Source: Tigriopus japonicus
Lineage: Eukaryota; Arthropoda; Copepoda; Harpacticoida; Harpacticidae
Length of the DNA stretch: 64,000 nucleotides
Direction: 5' to 3'
Assembly: GCA_010645155.1 (NCBI GenBank)
Contig: CM021312.1
Location: forward strand, 1,237,745-1,301,744
Shown here: piece by piece, positions 27,001 to 42,347 of the stretch
Layout of the letters: each line of letters opens with the position of its first letter
How positions within the stretch are numbered: the stretch's first letter is position 1
Made by a program: the position numbers and the translations under genes
The notes under the pieces: generated by a model
Databases searched by the model: none
Seen by the model: only the letters and a program-made list of their open reading frames with translations
What the model was told of the DNA's origin: nothing

Positions 27001-27850
27001 ATCAAGACTGGATGATTTTTGAATCCTTGACTCAAACCTTGTGTGTGGCTTCATCAGGAAGTTGACACTTCAGTTTTCAATTTGCTGTTTTCCTTGTTCC
27101 ATGAAATAAGCTAATCAGAGCAAAATAATATTAATCAAGCGGTGGGTGTCGCCATTGTGGTACTATTTCTCCTCTTAATATATTTTCATTATTATTTTGA
27201 AGTGCATTAAGCGTCTCTAATCACAAGTAACGGAGTAGCAGAGAGACCGAGGAAAGTACAAAAAAATCTGCACCTAAGTCGAAAACTGCGGAATGATTGA
27301 GCGATTTCGTTTAGGTGGGCAAGGCCGACACAATAAGCTTCAAAACTCATGTGTGGTCACATTTTTTTCATTCACTCTATTAAACTTTATTGTGGTTTGG
27401 GTTTGAAGCCATTAGTGCAGAACGTTTTTTGGGCAACTCTCTCGATAAGTAAGTGAAATGAACAAGTAAACATCTCACGAGCAATGACTTGAAAGATATA
27501 GAACCACCGCATGCTGGGCAATCATTGAAAGAAAAACATGGAAGTCGCAAAAAGTGCCACTTCAGCTTGAACTGACGACAAGATCGCAAAAAGGATAGCA
27601 AAAACGCTGGCTTGGCTCCCAACTTCAGGCTGGTTTCACGGCAATTCACAAATGTTTCCATCTTGAAGCAAGGGTTCGTTCGAGGTGTGATTTGAAGAGG
27701 GTAGAAGGGTACGTTTTGAACTTCGCCAAGAGCTTTTTTAATCAATCCTAGGGCCAAATGGTTTCTTCTTGGCACCCGTGAAACGTGGTAATCTCAAGCA
27801 AATGCAACCCTATTACTCATCGGGATTGGCACATACTCTACCCATTACAG

Positions 27851-27890
27851 TCTCTCTCTCTCTCTCTTTCTCTCTTTCTCTCTCTGTCTC
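27851..27890 (+). repeat. CT microsatellite
   Basis: A TC run with TTTC and GTC interruptions. On the other strand it produces an artificial Glu/Arg-repeat ORF. Confidence 0.95.
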
Positions 27891-30800
27891 CCCGCATCCG
27901 TAGCATTCTAAATTTGGTAGATCAAAGCGTGCCGTAATTATGAAAATAACAATAATGATCCTAATTACCGTGTTTCTGTGGCTATGCCATGACTTCTCTG
28001 TGGTCGACAAGCTGTTCATTTCCGTGAAGAACGAGAGTGAGATAGAGATGTTAACCACCTGCTGATAACCGATTTCTCGGGAGCTGGGGATGCAAATTTT
28101 ATTTTCGATGGAATGTGAAATTCATTCGCTTCAGACTCCCACCTGGGTTGGGTAAGATTGAGTGCGGTTGGTGTAATATGAGATGAACGACTAGTTCAAC
28201 AGACAAAGGAAAACTTCGCCCACGATACATCTTGCCCAATTGTGGTCGGCAAACTCAAGTACTGTGTAGCTAGCATGTACACCCTGTATGTAAACGTACG
28301 GCATCATTCTTGAATACTGTTGGGCTTGATCAAAACCTAGGACAAATTTAGTAAGTTCTTTAGCCACGGGTTCTTCTGTCTTCCAAAAAGTATGTGCCCT
28401 TCTACAACGAGAGCAAACGTTACCAACACCTTTTAACGCAAAGGAACTACTGCGATTAGCTTCCCGGAACATTACTTCTACTGCGTACTTCTCACGTCAT
28501 GAATGAATGATATGAGACAAACGATCAGAAGGACACCCTCTAAATTTGCCATGTTTTCAAATCGTACTGTTGAGAGAAGGATCAGATAGGTGAGGCGGAG
28601 AAAAGAGTCCATTCCAAGACAAGCTTTGAGACCCTGATTGGTTCGTGACCGCAGTTTTGGTAGGATTAAAAGAAACAGTGGGTTGTAAACGAGGTACTGT
28701 TCGTTTCTGTCTCTCTCAGTCCCCATTAAGTTTCCGAAATCTAACCGACCACGCAAACATGGGACGTTTAAAGTTCGAACCCGCAAGATACGTAGTAGAC
28801 CTTGCATGCATCAGGAACATCATGCACCCATGAAAACTTGACGGTCACTCATCACTTTGTTTGGGAGGAACCCTCCGACCCCCGGATAGTAGAAGTACGT
28901 TCACTGGCTCATTTTGTATGGACATAGATCTGCTTGTTTTGTCTTTAGTTCAGGCAAACATGGCACGCCAAATTACCGTCTCAAGTCGATCTGTCAATGT
29001 TGAACATCCTACATACACACACACATGATATTTCTATTTCCCGTGATAACACGATGATTGTCACGTGATTGAGATTCAGGACACGCTAATGCGTCTAAAG
29101 GTTTACTTTTTGCGGTGACAATATTTGAAATTTAAAAACCCCCACTCTCAATCCCATTCATTGGCTCAAGGACTGCTTAGGTGTTAGGGGCTAGATGAAA
29201 ATGCTTATTTGTTTCTCATCCAATGATTTGAGGATCCGCTTAATCTCGAGTCTATCGATGAGACGCTCGCTCATAAATATGCGCATACGCATTCCATGTT
29301 CTATTGTTGTTAAATTGAGGTCTATCTCGGTGTCACTCTCTTTTTGGGGGCGCCAAGAGGAGTCAACCACTTGAATGGTTCTCATCTTTGAAAGTCAAGT
29401 GGTGCAAGAACCATTTCAGATTTCGCCAAGATGGTCTGGCAAACCTTTGGGGGCGATGGTATGGATAGATTTGTAGCCCATTGAGTAGACAAATCCTATT
29501 ACCTCGAACGCTATTTCGTGCTATCCGGTATGCAAGGTCGTCATCGGCGACATATTTGTCCAAGTCGAATTTGGGAGAAGTGTCTTTTCTACCTCGTGTC
29601 AACCCATGCCCAAATCGGGATGCCACTGTGGTCTAAAACGAATAACCTTTTTATGAGGCTCTCAATGTTGGGGCCATATGAGAAGAATCCAAGAGGAATT
29701 TTAAACCCTTTCAATCTTCATACACGGGAAATCTTATGGTATGAAGAGATGAATCGCTGAAATGACACGGGAGCTGAGCTCCATTGCGTTGATTGTTCAT
29801 TTATGGGTCATTTGAATCTCGTAAGTCTTGTGGTCAAGTCAACAAGGCTGGTTGGCTAGCTAACTCTAGAATAGATCGTTAGGGAAGCTTTTAAGTGGCA
29901 TTTGACCCGAGGATAATACAGTGAGACCAATTGACCGTTCTATAACTCTTCGAGGTAGCCAAAAGTGCCTACGTACCTGCAAGCGCACAAAGCACACTTG
30001 AAGAAGTGACTACATAAGTGAGTCTTCTTACAGTTGTGACGGTGATGGCGAAGAAATTACCCACGCACCCCCTCCACTCATTCGCCATTCAGCATTTTCC
30101 TCAGGGTTCATTTCAATTCAGCTCGAAGCGCTCGAGTTACAGTTCTTCAACCAGTGAGGGCTTCGTCTGTTTCAACGCAATCGCACAACTACACACATAC
30201 ACACCAAGTCTCTTTTGTCAAATACTCTAATTCCCAGGTTATTACGAGTTCTTAGCCCTTCGATACTTTGTTCCTGGTTCCCTCTTGGTAGGTGCACGAT
30301 GGAATTGTATCTGCCTTTGATTTCCACTGGAAGGATTTTTATGACACAATATTTGGTGCGTGGCCAATATGATTCAAGGGGAGCACCAATGAGCAAATTA
30401 ACTCTTATAATAAGTAGCAATTGAGAAGCTCGAGGGCCAGTAATCATCGCCACCACCAATGTCTTGACGTGGTCTGCCGTCCATTTCCTGCCATTCTGGA
30501 ACACCAGCCATGGACCACAAGTTGAGAGGCACTAAAACAATGGGAGTAGTAATTCAAATCTGTTTCCATTGTGTCCTGCCTTCCCGTGCATTACTTACTC
30601 CATCCAAGGAGGCCGGTTGTACAAAATTGCGCTCTAGTTTTTTCCCCATCAACTGAGAAAATGACCCACTTCAAAACCTCTCTGGTCTACTGTTATTGCC
30701 CCCTCCATCCCTTTAATAACTAGGGTAGTTGGGGATTTGACGCCCGAACGAAGGCAAGCATACATAAAAGCCACGAAACCAACGCGTGCTTTGTACCACA

Positions 30801-33800
30801 GAACGGTAGATAAGGCTTCTTCATGATCATGACCAACCTCAGGTGTCATTCAATCGTTCCCGGCTGAGAATGGTTTTTTCGCAGGGTCGGCGAAGATGGA
30901 TGAGCGAGTCTGTCTGAATTCATGGAGTAAATGGACACATCAGGATAAAAATCGGCCAGTAAAAAAAGAGTAAAGCTGATTATTCCATTATATATTCCGC
31001 CACAAGGTGAATCCATTCCTTGCCGACAAAACCACTTTGAACGCTTTTTGTCGTTCCCGAAGTCCGAACTTTTTCGTCAACAACCGAGGCCAGTGTGCAA
31101 GTAAAAACTCCAACAACTATGAGCTCCTTCGTGAAATCGTGCAAATAAACACATGGACCATTCGGTGCGTAAAAAGCATGCCCTAAAAAGACATCTGGGT
31201 ACGTACAAAAACCAATCCTATTGATAACGATATTTGACTTCTTTTTTCATGGCTAAATCGTGCCACAAGGCTTACTCACAAACATGGAAAAGAAATGAGC
31301 CATCATTAACGGGGAAAATAATTATCCCTCTTTATTTAAACAGCTTGATTTTCTTATTATCTGTATTTCAATTAAAATTTCTCGCCAGTTTCTACGAACG
31401 ATGACGCATTTTGTCACCAAAGCCTTTGATATACAAGTATATTCGGTGGAAATGTCGTGCCATCTTATTGATGTACGTAGTCACATCAAGTCTCGCGTGC
31501 CAAGAAACTGCCTTAAATCTTTCAAGCTAAAGCATATTTTGTTTGCACGAAGGCTTAGACGAAGACTTCTTGTTAGTAATTCTTGATCGGGATTCGAGTT
31601 AGCATGACTTGTCGCAATTTTTTCAGGTGGTTTCGTTTTGCAAGCAAGTCATTATGGGGAAAAACACCAGCATTATAATACGGTGATTTCCCTTGGTGAT
31701 GTCTTGTGTTTGGTTTTAAAGTTCATTTTATAAGCAAGCCAAGATATTTGGATAAAGTTTTGTGAAAGCTTTAAGTTTTCCGAGTGCTCTTTATTCTTGC
31801 CAAGAAACATAAGGCAAAGGTCTTTTTTTAAACTCCACGCCAATTTTAGAGCACTTGAAATGTCATGGACAGAATATTCAGCTTCTGCCATTTGATCTCA
31901 TGGCTAGTGCAACCATGAGGAAAGTCTGTCATGGTTCAGGCAATACCTAATTACGGACAGTTTATTCTGCACACCTTTGGAGCGAATTGAATCCATTGAG
32001 AAGCAAGCTGGAGTCATGACCTTGTCAGTACTCAAGTCCAACATTTTTGGGCAGATTCCTCTCTCGTTGGTTGACATGATCTTCAATGGGGATTAAAAAA
32101 AGGAGTCAATTTAGAGAACACACTATAGAATACCAACTCTTCAGTTTCCTTAGTTCTTGCTTGACAATTTTGCACAACGTGTTCATGAAAATTAAAGCCA
32201 AATAAACCACTTTTTGGTGATGCAGATCAGATTTTATGCCAACCAACTTTAATTTAGCTTGGTCAAATTAATTTGAGTCAAAGTTATGTGAAATCCACTT
32301 TAAGATTGGTACGTGTCCTGGATTGAGTTGAAAAGTGAAACTTCTCCTCTCCTCTATAACTTTATTCACTATTGGTTTTGTGCGAATGAAAAGAATGACC
32401 AGAATGCCTCCCAATCTATTATGTGCTCTTGGTGTCACGAATTGCTTCGAATCTCTCAGACCTATCAGATGAAACCCCTGAGGCCAGGAGTTATGCAGAT
32501 TTTCAAACTCGTAATTATTATTTCTTTACATTTTTCGTAGCCTACGTGTAGTGTTTTCTTCAACAGAGCCCACTTGGCTCTTTTCTTTGACTGATCTCAG
32601 GCCCATCAACTTGAAATCCTCTCTTTGGCAAAGGATACCCAATCACTCCCTATTTATTACATCTGTCAGCAAGTTTTACTTTTGGCCCTGATCAAATGGG
32701 GAAGGTCATTCCAGGGTTACACTTACACACACGGGAGGCGGAGGCTGAAACAAGTCGAGACGGCCTGAGAGGCACTTAATTTGAGATCGTATCACTGTCC
32801 AAACAACCCGTCCCCGCCTTCATTTCGGACGCTTGGAAAATAGGTATCGTTTAATTAAGATTTGACGTTTCCCCGCTCTTCCATCATGGGCACAAAAGAA
32901 GGACGAAAACTGGTGTTGACATGTGGCTCCCCTCCAAATATGTGGTATCCACCGAAAAGGAACTCGAGTCGTGCCCATTAAATTCGTGTTGTTGTAGGTT
33001 GCAATCTTGGTCTTGACGAGAAGTCATTTCAAAGAAACATTCGAGCAATTTTCGTTTTGTGTGCAATGATTGGCACGTATAATTGCGCTCCTTGACGATT
33101 GGAAACATGGATTGGTCATAATTTTGGTTAAGCTTAGATAGACATATAGAATATCCAAGCTGATTTACACGTGTTCGACTTGTTATTCGGTTGAAAGGGA
33201 TTCCACTTGCTCTTATAGACATCTCACGTGTAGAGTGTCAAAATATTTCTTCGTTTGACGAGACAAGTTGAGGTATCGTAACACAGCACTAGTTTGTCGA
33301 CCGCTCAACGGAATGAAATTTGATTGTGATACCGAAATAGGCCCGTGATATTGAGTCTGGCTGCAGTTCTGAAGAGGAATATTATGAAATCAATTTCCGT
33401 CTAAACCCCGTATTAGGTCTTACATTGACAGGTGGAGGCCGAAGACAGGAATCTTGAAATTGTCATTTTTGACGCGTTTACGTCAATCCAATTCGACCTA
33501 TGAACCGATATGGCGTCATCCCGAGCTTAGTTTGGGCATTGGTTGCACACATTTTCTTTCTCAGTTAGTGAGAAGGCTAGAGAGTCATTATTTACTTCAC
33601 GCCTGTAATATTTATCCTCTTCCGTCTTTGATTTCCAATGAAACGAGCACCTATTGTCGGTGGGAAATCGTGGAATGCGTCAATTCAAGCTTTACTCGAT
33701 ACGATCCATGTCTCTCCATGTAATGAATGCTCTTGCCCGTCAAATCACTTCTCGTCTTCGGCGCGGCGGCAAGTTCACTCAACTACTTGACACAGACGCC

Positions 33801-36800
33801 TCCTCCCATTCACAAAAGGACGGTCCCATCCTTATCTTGGCCGCTTGCTTGTCCTTGACTTTTTTGGCGTTTCTGTTCAGACACAATCGGTGTCTTGGTC
33901 ATCATCATCCATCCTAGCCTTTCATCTTTCCAGCCAATAATGACATCCCTGATGGTCAAAAAAAGCTGTTTCTCTTCGTATGTAGTATGTGTATGTCCGT
34001 CGTAAGGTTTAATATCCAAGCATCAATAAAAGGGCCAGCCAAAGATCGATATGAAGGATCTTTGGAATTCGAACCGGTTCCATCTTTAAAAAGGGAAACA
34101 AAAAAACCAGTCGAGTCGGTCAACACCACTCTCAAGGTGGAGGACAAGCAACTACCTTGAAATTCCAAAGTGATCCCATCATAAATTTGAAACTCTCGTA
34201 AATATCTCACTTACTCACTTACTCACTCTTTCACGCTTTTCATTTCATTTTCAGGTAAGTCTTCTCAGGTTTATCATCCGCTTGTTCCCGACGTTAAAAG
34301 AACAGCCCATGGCTGCAAAGAAAATCGATCCTATCGCTTCAATCATTGAATATTGCACCTGTCCTTGGGTTCAACTTATCCCTGAAGAGCGCATTTTCTC
34401 AACACATTTCACCCAGTGTCCTAATCTCATCCACCTGCAAATCACTTCCATTTGCCCCTGGTTATCTTGAGTTGGCGCTTGGCAGCACTACGTAGTGCGT
34501 ACGTCTTATTCTTTCTTTCTTTCTTTTTTTCTGGGCTCAAGAATGACGGGAATTATCGCCTCACAAGATGATGAGGGACGATCAAACTTTGACAAATGGT
34601 GTTATCCATTAATTGCCCATCGCTTCCAACAATCACTGACATGGAAACAACAGCTTTTCGAGGAGTTTGCCTGAAGGCCTTTTTCTTTTTTTGTTCTCTC
34701 GCGTATCCATGTACTTCGTATCCTGCCAAGCCCCCCTCTCTCAATCCCCCTTTCAATGCTTTCATTAGCAAAACGGAAGAAGTGATTTGAGGCAAGGGAC
34801 CCAGTTGCTTGCTTGCCTGCTCTGTGGTTTAAACCACACTTTTTATGCACGGAGTATGTGTGCTAGTGATGCAATTTGGCAATCCACAATGCACAGGATG
34901 CTGTTGCTGCTGCTGCGATTCTTGTTGCTATTACTTTTATGAAAGTGTTTTCAAGCCGGTTCAGGGGCCTGGCACAAACACGTGGTGTGCGCTATTTTGA
35001 CATTATTAGAGCACTTTTAAAAGTCCATTAGCCCACCACAAGGGATGGTTACAATAATGTTGCTAGTATCCTTGAATGAAATTCCTCCCTAAGTTATTGT
35101 TTCCCCTTTCCCTCAGCTCCCTAGGGGTATTTCTTCCATTCTTGATGAGGTGCATCAATTTTCGGTGCCGAGAGTAGTTGAGAGAAAATTACCATCTTCC
35201 AGGGAATTCGCTTTAGGTGGTGACTGGGGGTACATGTACATGCCTTTTCCAATTGATGTGTGGTTCGCCCAATGAATTGTTAATTTCGAGGTTGGAAATG
35301 TTTCTTGGGAGCAATGGCTCACTTCGGGGATTCGATTAGACCTCGCCAAAGCCATCTTGGAGCATCGATATGATAGTTGGTGTATTATTTGATGAGCCTG
35401 GTTAGAATTGGTCGGGTAACAGTCCGATGGTTATTTATGCGACTATTGCATGAGAAAGATCATGAGGATTGGTCGTGTCGGCTCGAAACTCTTCTACTAA
35501 ACAAACCTCTGTAGAAGGTAAGTAGAGCAAGCTCGAAGTTTCTGCTCCGAATGTCATCATGACTGGAGGCATACATTAGCCTTGCGGATGTCTTCAAAAT
35601 TCGTTCTCGTACTGATTAGAACGCAACTCAGCAGCCTCTTTCTCTCTTTCTTGCGTTCCTTCGCTCGTTCGTTCTCAATCTTCGCCCCAAGTAAGAAAAA
35701 GTAAGTAACTAAGAGAAAAGAGGCAGATCGGAAGTGGACAAAACAACAGATCAGGGTCAGTCGTTGACGACCGGTGAATGGTTCTCAAATACTGTACCTA
35801 CTATTCACCTACAACACATACACACACATACACACATGCACAAGCGATCAGTCACGTTGGTCTGTTGGGCGAAAAATGGCGTGGGAGGTGCATTGATATT
35901 AAGGTCCAATTGAAGGTCGGGAAGATCCATCACTTTTGTCTTACTACTACATCCATGTCAGTCCTTCAAATTCCCCCCTCCCAAGTCGGTTAGTATGATA
36001 TTCAAATTCATGAACCTTCATGGGTGACACACAATGAAAGGGCATCTCCAGCCGAGAGTGACATTGTTGTGGTTGTTGTTGTTACTATCACGGTGATTGT
36101 TGATGGTCGGGCCCAACTCAATCAGAGGCAAGGTCGCCGCATGACAATTGAGCTTGACCAAAAGCAAATAATGTGACAGAGCCGTTGGTATGATGTGAAC
36201 GAAAGGTATGTGACACCAGTGGCCAAAAGAGCTATCAATTCAAATGAAAAGTCTGACTGCGTCCACGTTCTTCTGGAGACGTGCCCAGGCCGCAAAGTTT
36301 TCTTTTCATCCTCTCATCATAAAGACGTCGACTACAAAGTTGGCTTCTTGGTCGACCGCGACCAATGCCTTCAATTCGGGAATCTGAATATATGCGAGAG
36401 TGAACGAGGAGTTCCCAGTTGTGTTTCCATCCAGTTGGCAGGTAGCATGGCCAAAATACCATCATCAATTGGACGCGGGAGAGATTTCGTGCGTCTTTCA
36501 ATAATACGAGTAGTTCACGACCATTCAACCTGTTCGGAGAGAAACAGGTCCAAATGTTGGCCAAGGTCACATTCCTTACGGCGTCTGGCCAGCCATCTCG
36601 TTGACGCTATTCTTCTCTTTGGAATGCCAATCACACAGACAGATTAGGGCTCTTTTGCGCTTGCTATTCTTCATCGCCCACCCCCTCGCAATTTCCTTCT
36701 GCCTGTTTTCCCTGAAGAAATGAAAATTCTATCGTTTAATGATCGTTTACGTCGGCATTGGTGCTTGGAAATTTCGCTTCCTTCAGGGAACTAAATCCAT

Positions 36801-39800
36801 CAACTCCAGAGCAACCCAGGCAAGCTCTTGTCACATCCAGAAGGGATCCAGACAAGTGAAAAGTGCAATATGGGGATTCACATTGAAGGAACAAAACAAA
36901 GTATTGTCTTGGAGCTTTTCAAGAATGAAATGTTGATTTGTACCCAATGCTTAAATGTGTAAAGTATTGGCTTAGATCTTGGACCCATTTGCAAATGAGA
37001 GGGATGCTGCATTTTTTTGCAAAATCGCCGGATTCAAGAGATAAACTGACCATACCAACTTGGTCTCCATAACCTATGACCTCTTGATAGTGAATAGCTA
37101 GAAGGATGACCTTTGCATTGAACTTGATAAGACCAATCTCCGCCCTTTACTCATCTCTCTTAGGTGGCAGATGCTTGCAGGATGGACGAAACAATGGGGA
37201 AACGAGGTTTTGCTCCATCGCTCCATGTCTGTCGCTTTTCTAGTAGTACCGAGCACTCAGTGCCAGTTGAGTGTGGGCTCTCTTTGTTATAAATTTCGTT
37301 TTCAAAGATTGTGGGAGGGCGTAATTCATGTTCAGGTCTTGTGATAACCTCTGGAAGTGAAGCAGGTATGATTATATGGGCGGTTGAAACCCTCGTTAAC
37401 TCAATTAATCTACAGTTATCCACTTTCCGTAGCACCGTTATTACGCGTACATCCATCCATTTTCTTTCATGGGGCCCATTTCCAGGCTTATGTTCAACGC
37501 TTTTCCCGTCAATATCAATTTCTATGACGACAAATTGGCTTTAAGGGCGCTTCAAAAGCAGTATCATTGGCTGAACTGACCCATGAACCGACCAAGTTCA
37601 TTCAATTGTTCTTTGTACGTACGGTCATACAAAGAATTAGTCAAACAGTATTCATTTGAGCAAGTGAATTTCCAATCGGCGCCCTGTGATCTTCTTAGCA
37701 ATTCCATTAAAGGCAGCCCTAGCCATTTCGCCGATCGTTTATCAAACCACATTCCTCACGCCTATTAATATGAACACATTGCAATGGGGTTTTCTTTGGA
37801 GGAATGCGGTTGGGTCGATTGGTTGGATCGAAATTGCCACCAATCATCTTCGTCTCATTGCAAAAGAGCAAAACCACTCGAACACTTGAGGCTCTGCCAT
37901 GGAGGGCAATCTCGAGTATATTTTGTTTGGCTTTATCCAATGGCAATTGAATCGACTCATTCCTTTACCAGTCAGGAATGAAGCACTTGAAGTCTTAAAA
38001 GTTCATTCTATTTCGCACATTTTTTGCAATGCATTCAATGCACATGACACTGACGTGATTGACCCCCACTCCAAGTCAAATTGAGCACTTCCATCCACGG
38101 AGCCACCGAGACCTACTTTCTCGATCTGAGAGGTCTACTGAGAGGCAGTTGATGGAAGTCCAAACCAGGATAGTAACAGGTCGAATAATGTCTGCATCAA
38201 GCTGCGAATGCATCCATTCTATGTTCGCCTCATCATCTATTGAGTCTCCCTTGGAGGTGCTTTAGGGCCCAAGCATTCCAAAGGATTGCGACACACACGC
38301 CAAGAAGACTCTTACACATAGTACTGTACACATAGTGTACGTAAACTTACAGTACGTACGTTGTCTCTCAGGCGCATGTCTGTCTGTGAGTAGACCTACA
38401 CACATCATGGCTCCCATACCGGTACAAAGATACTTGATAGATCCATAGGCAGTACTAGGAAGGTAGCCTAGAAGATCGTGGTTTATTGGGCGCCCGTTGC
38501 TTGGAAGGATGAATCCGGAATGCGACCCTCAAGGACCGTCGATAATAAATGCAACAAGCAATGATCACTTTCAATCGTTTTCCCAAGCCACCCTACTCAT
38601 TTAACACATGATCAAATCAAGGTCCCGGGCAAGAAATCTGCATTTCCCCTCGGTGAGTTAGTGGTTTTTATGACAAGGGAGATCTGTATGGGAACTATGG
38701 GTATCCTTTTGTCAAAATATTCTTTTTGTCAAAATGTATACCTTGACTCCCTGGTGGGGACATTTTTTTCTCAATTACACGGCTCTTAGGTGGCATAGGC
38801 ACCAAGTGGGATGCGCTGATAATTTCGCAATCTCCCGACCATTTCCTTTGCAAGAGAAAAAGAGAATCAGAGAGAGAAGAGAAGAGAAGAGAAGAGCCAT
38901 CACCATTATAATAATCATCACCTTCATAATCATCATCGAAGGAATTCTTCAACTCTTGGCGCGTTCGTCTCATAAAAGTGGATGTGTACCAATCAAGGCA
39001 TGCGCATTCGTACATACTTCGTCAATGCACAATTAGTACGTGCTACTTGTATAGTAATTGCCATTGCGAGGCTCTTTAAGCATTTGCCATGGTGTGGGGC
39101 AATATCCTGCTTGAATTAGGTAGAAATCTCAATGTCTCACTTAACTATTCCTGCCGTTTTTCCAACTTTAAAGCCACTTTTGCATTTCAACGCCCTCAAA
39201 CTTGGGGTAAAAGATCCAAGAGATGTAGTTAACTACGTACATACATGTATACCCTTGATCAAGTGAAGGTTCTGCAGACGATTTCTAAAACCAACGAATC
39301 ATCAAAGTGTCTAAATCGAGTTAGTTTTGAGCAATCATTTTCGATGAAAGGCCCTCCCAGTTTGGGCTTAAAAACGCCAAGTAAACCTGAGTGCGCTCAA
39401 TTGGGTTTCAAGTTTGTAGAAGTACTGTACATCACTTCTGTTCTCAGGATGGTACTTGACGAACCCAGCCACAAACGACGACGAACTCTTGAACACATCC
39501 AACCAATTTTGACTCTAATCGTGTGGTACAAGATCGTGATGAGATGGCTAGGGTTCTCGTTCAAAGCACGCACATAGTTAGAGCAGCCAGAGGGGAGCTG
39601 AAGAAACTTATCGGGTGCGGCGAGAAGGTTAATCTAGATAACATTTCGATCACGATCCATTGAATTCTTGCTCATCATCCACTACTACAACCACCACCGT
39701 TGCTAGGTTTGTATAAGGACAGAGGGGGGGAGGGGGGATCCATCTTCGACAAGGCAGATCTTCGACATGTTTATTCCGAGTCCTTGTACTTGACATGTTC

Positions 39801-42281
39801 TAATCTAGCCAATGATAGATACAAACAGATACCATGCCTGAAATTGAGTAGGACCAGGGGACGACTCATTTCATTGAAGAATACACGGATGCAGACAAGC
39901 TCTGCTCTACGGATCCACAGCTAATGTCAGACTCAGACAAACGGAGAAAAAGACTGAAATCACATCGGAAGACGGCAAAGGGCTCTCTTTGTTTCCGAAT
40001 GGTTTCTATTGGCTCGAACTTGGCAGAGTGAGTGTGAGATATTGAATCATTAATCAGCGGTTCTTTTTGCCTCTCTTCAATTAATCCCGTGTTCTTTTTC
40101 ACTGAAATCTCAAGTGCCTGAAAAAGGTGGGAGGGCTTCAATCAACTTCAATTGTTTCACATGGGGCCCAACGGCCCTTGAATGTTTGCACTGGCGTGCG
40201 TACGCAGTCGATTCGTACGCAAGCACTATTGAGGATTTGGGCGACCTTGAAGGTGAAAGTCCGCAGGTTCAGTGTCATCCTCCTCGACGTAGTCGTCGTC
40301 GTCTTGATGGCGGTGGTGATGGTTGCATGCATGCATTATCGCCATACCATCTTCTTTTCGAGAACGTTGGCAGAGCCAAAGTAAAGATGAATGAGAGCCT
40401 GGAACGAAGACGCGGTGGAGCTCGCTTGATCCGTAATCCCATCAAATTCGAGAAACACTCCAAGACAATAGCATTTTCTTGACTCATCAACCAGATTCCA
40501 AATCGATTTTGCAGTCCGAATTTCATTTCTGATGCTCTACCTATGATGCCTTTATGCATGTTTGAAGCATATTCCAGAGATAGAATCGGGTAGAGCTCGA
40601 GACGCCTGTTCATGCAAAGTTCTGCCAGCGTCTCATAGCATGTCCATTGGTCTGTCCACAATTCTGGGCCGACGCGAGAAAAGCAATTCTTTAATTTGGG
40701 GCTTGTAGGCCTATCCTCCGCTTCATCTCACACAATCACCACCATGCCGAACTGATGACCACATCAATGTCCGGTTCAGGGAGATCGTGGAAAACATGCT
40801 CTACGATGGAGTCGACGAACTAGTCATTATGCCTGGGCTTTTTTTCCGCCGTTAGTGTACAGTGTACCTTCGCCTGGTTCATATCCCATCAATAGTAGCA
40901 CTTTTCTTTCGCTCATTCGCTGGTCAATACTCGACGCACTCTGTGTGTATGAATGCTTGCGTGCATTTAGAGGGCCCAAGATCATCGAAAACCACAAAAA
41001 GAATTGTAATGATACAGCGTAGATAAACTGATTCTTTGATGCTTGACGAATTTGATTATATTTTTTTGTAGCAGGAGTTCAGACATTAGACACGGAATCG
41101 GATCGAATTCGCATCATAATTATCATATGAGAATATCGATTAGCCTCGCGTTCAGGTCATTTGGTGCTAATAATTGAAAATGAAAGAGGAAACCATCATT
41201 GGGCCCTTGTGTACATGGTCTTGTACTTTCCCCCATTTCGTTCGTTAGGTTGTCGATTGTGGTGGGAATGGTTAACCTTTCTTGGCTGGCGTCAGGAATG
41301 CAGATAGCCTTCAGTTAAATCTGGACAAAAATTCAAGTTTGACCCATCTTTTGCTCTTGCTGACCTCAGAGGTCAATGAAACTCTTTGCCTAGCTTTATC
41401 TCGACATTTACAACGGGCTTTAAATCAATGGTACGTACCAAACCAGGCTATTCGCGATATTCGCCAAACACAGAATGTTTGCATTTGCTACGTTCCTTGT
41501 TAACGTCAAAAAGGGTAATTTGTATAAATTCGCCTCTAACGAGCACGTGCTCTTGAGAAATATGAAACCATCTTAAGTTTCAAAACTGATTGTTTCAAAC
41601 CAAATATTCTCGTGAATAACCGGAACCGGGCGACCTTGAGGTCGATCAAGCTCACTTAGGGTCGTCTTAGAAACTTTCGGCCTTGATATTTGCATAAACT
41701 ATTGCAGAACGGCATCGCACCCTAACTAATCCTATGTTCATGTGGTGGCCGTATCATTGGAAGTTCACGTACATTCCAGGGATCACTTGACCTCTCGATC
41801 TTTGCGATGAAACAGGAGGAGACACCAAGAACGACCCATACTAAGCATTGGGTTTGCTGCCAAACACCACTTCCTGCCCATATCAAGTGTGATGATCATT
41901 GCGTTTCATGAGGAAAAACTCGAGCATTTTTCCCGTATTTGGTGTCAAACTCATATGGAATGATGCCCATGATCGCTCCTTCTCTTGCTCGTTGGTCCAT
42001 ACGTAGACATGTTCTCCGTTCTGTAGTGAAATGCACAATCCAGCAGGCATCGTTCCCATGGTGTCGCACACATTTCCAGATCATGCCGTTTTTGATCCCA
42101 TTTTGGCGAGTTTAAGCGAAGGCCTACATTCCTCGACTCGACCGAAAAGCAGCTCGGTCTCGAGATGACGTCGCAGATCCTTGATGTGTTTTTGATCCTT
42201 CGCCTTTTTGATGAGCGCACCACTGAGAGTCAAATTTCAATTCGTTTCCCTAAAAGTTGAGAGGTAAAACAAAAACGACGG

Positions 42282-42289
42282 TATAAAAT
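42282..42289 (+). promoter_or_regulatory. Candidate TATA box
   Basis: TATAAAAT preceded by CGG lies 66 bases before the ATG of the candidate ORF at 42348. The spacing is suitable for a start site near 42312. Confidence 0.3.
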
Positions 42290-42347
42290 AGGACGAGTCT
42301 GAAGGCTGCGCTCATATCTCGTATTCATACTTTTGTTCGTTTCGATA

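Noticed and set aside
36195..36647. 150-codon ORF in the gene gap
   Set aside because: A 111-codon ORF lies opposite on the minus strand, no motif, no signal peptide, no splice context. Consistent with chance.
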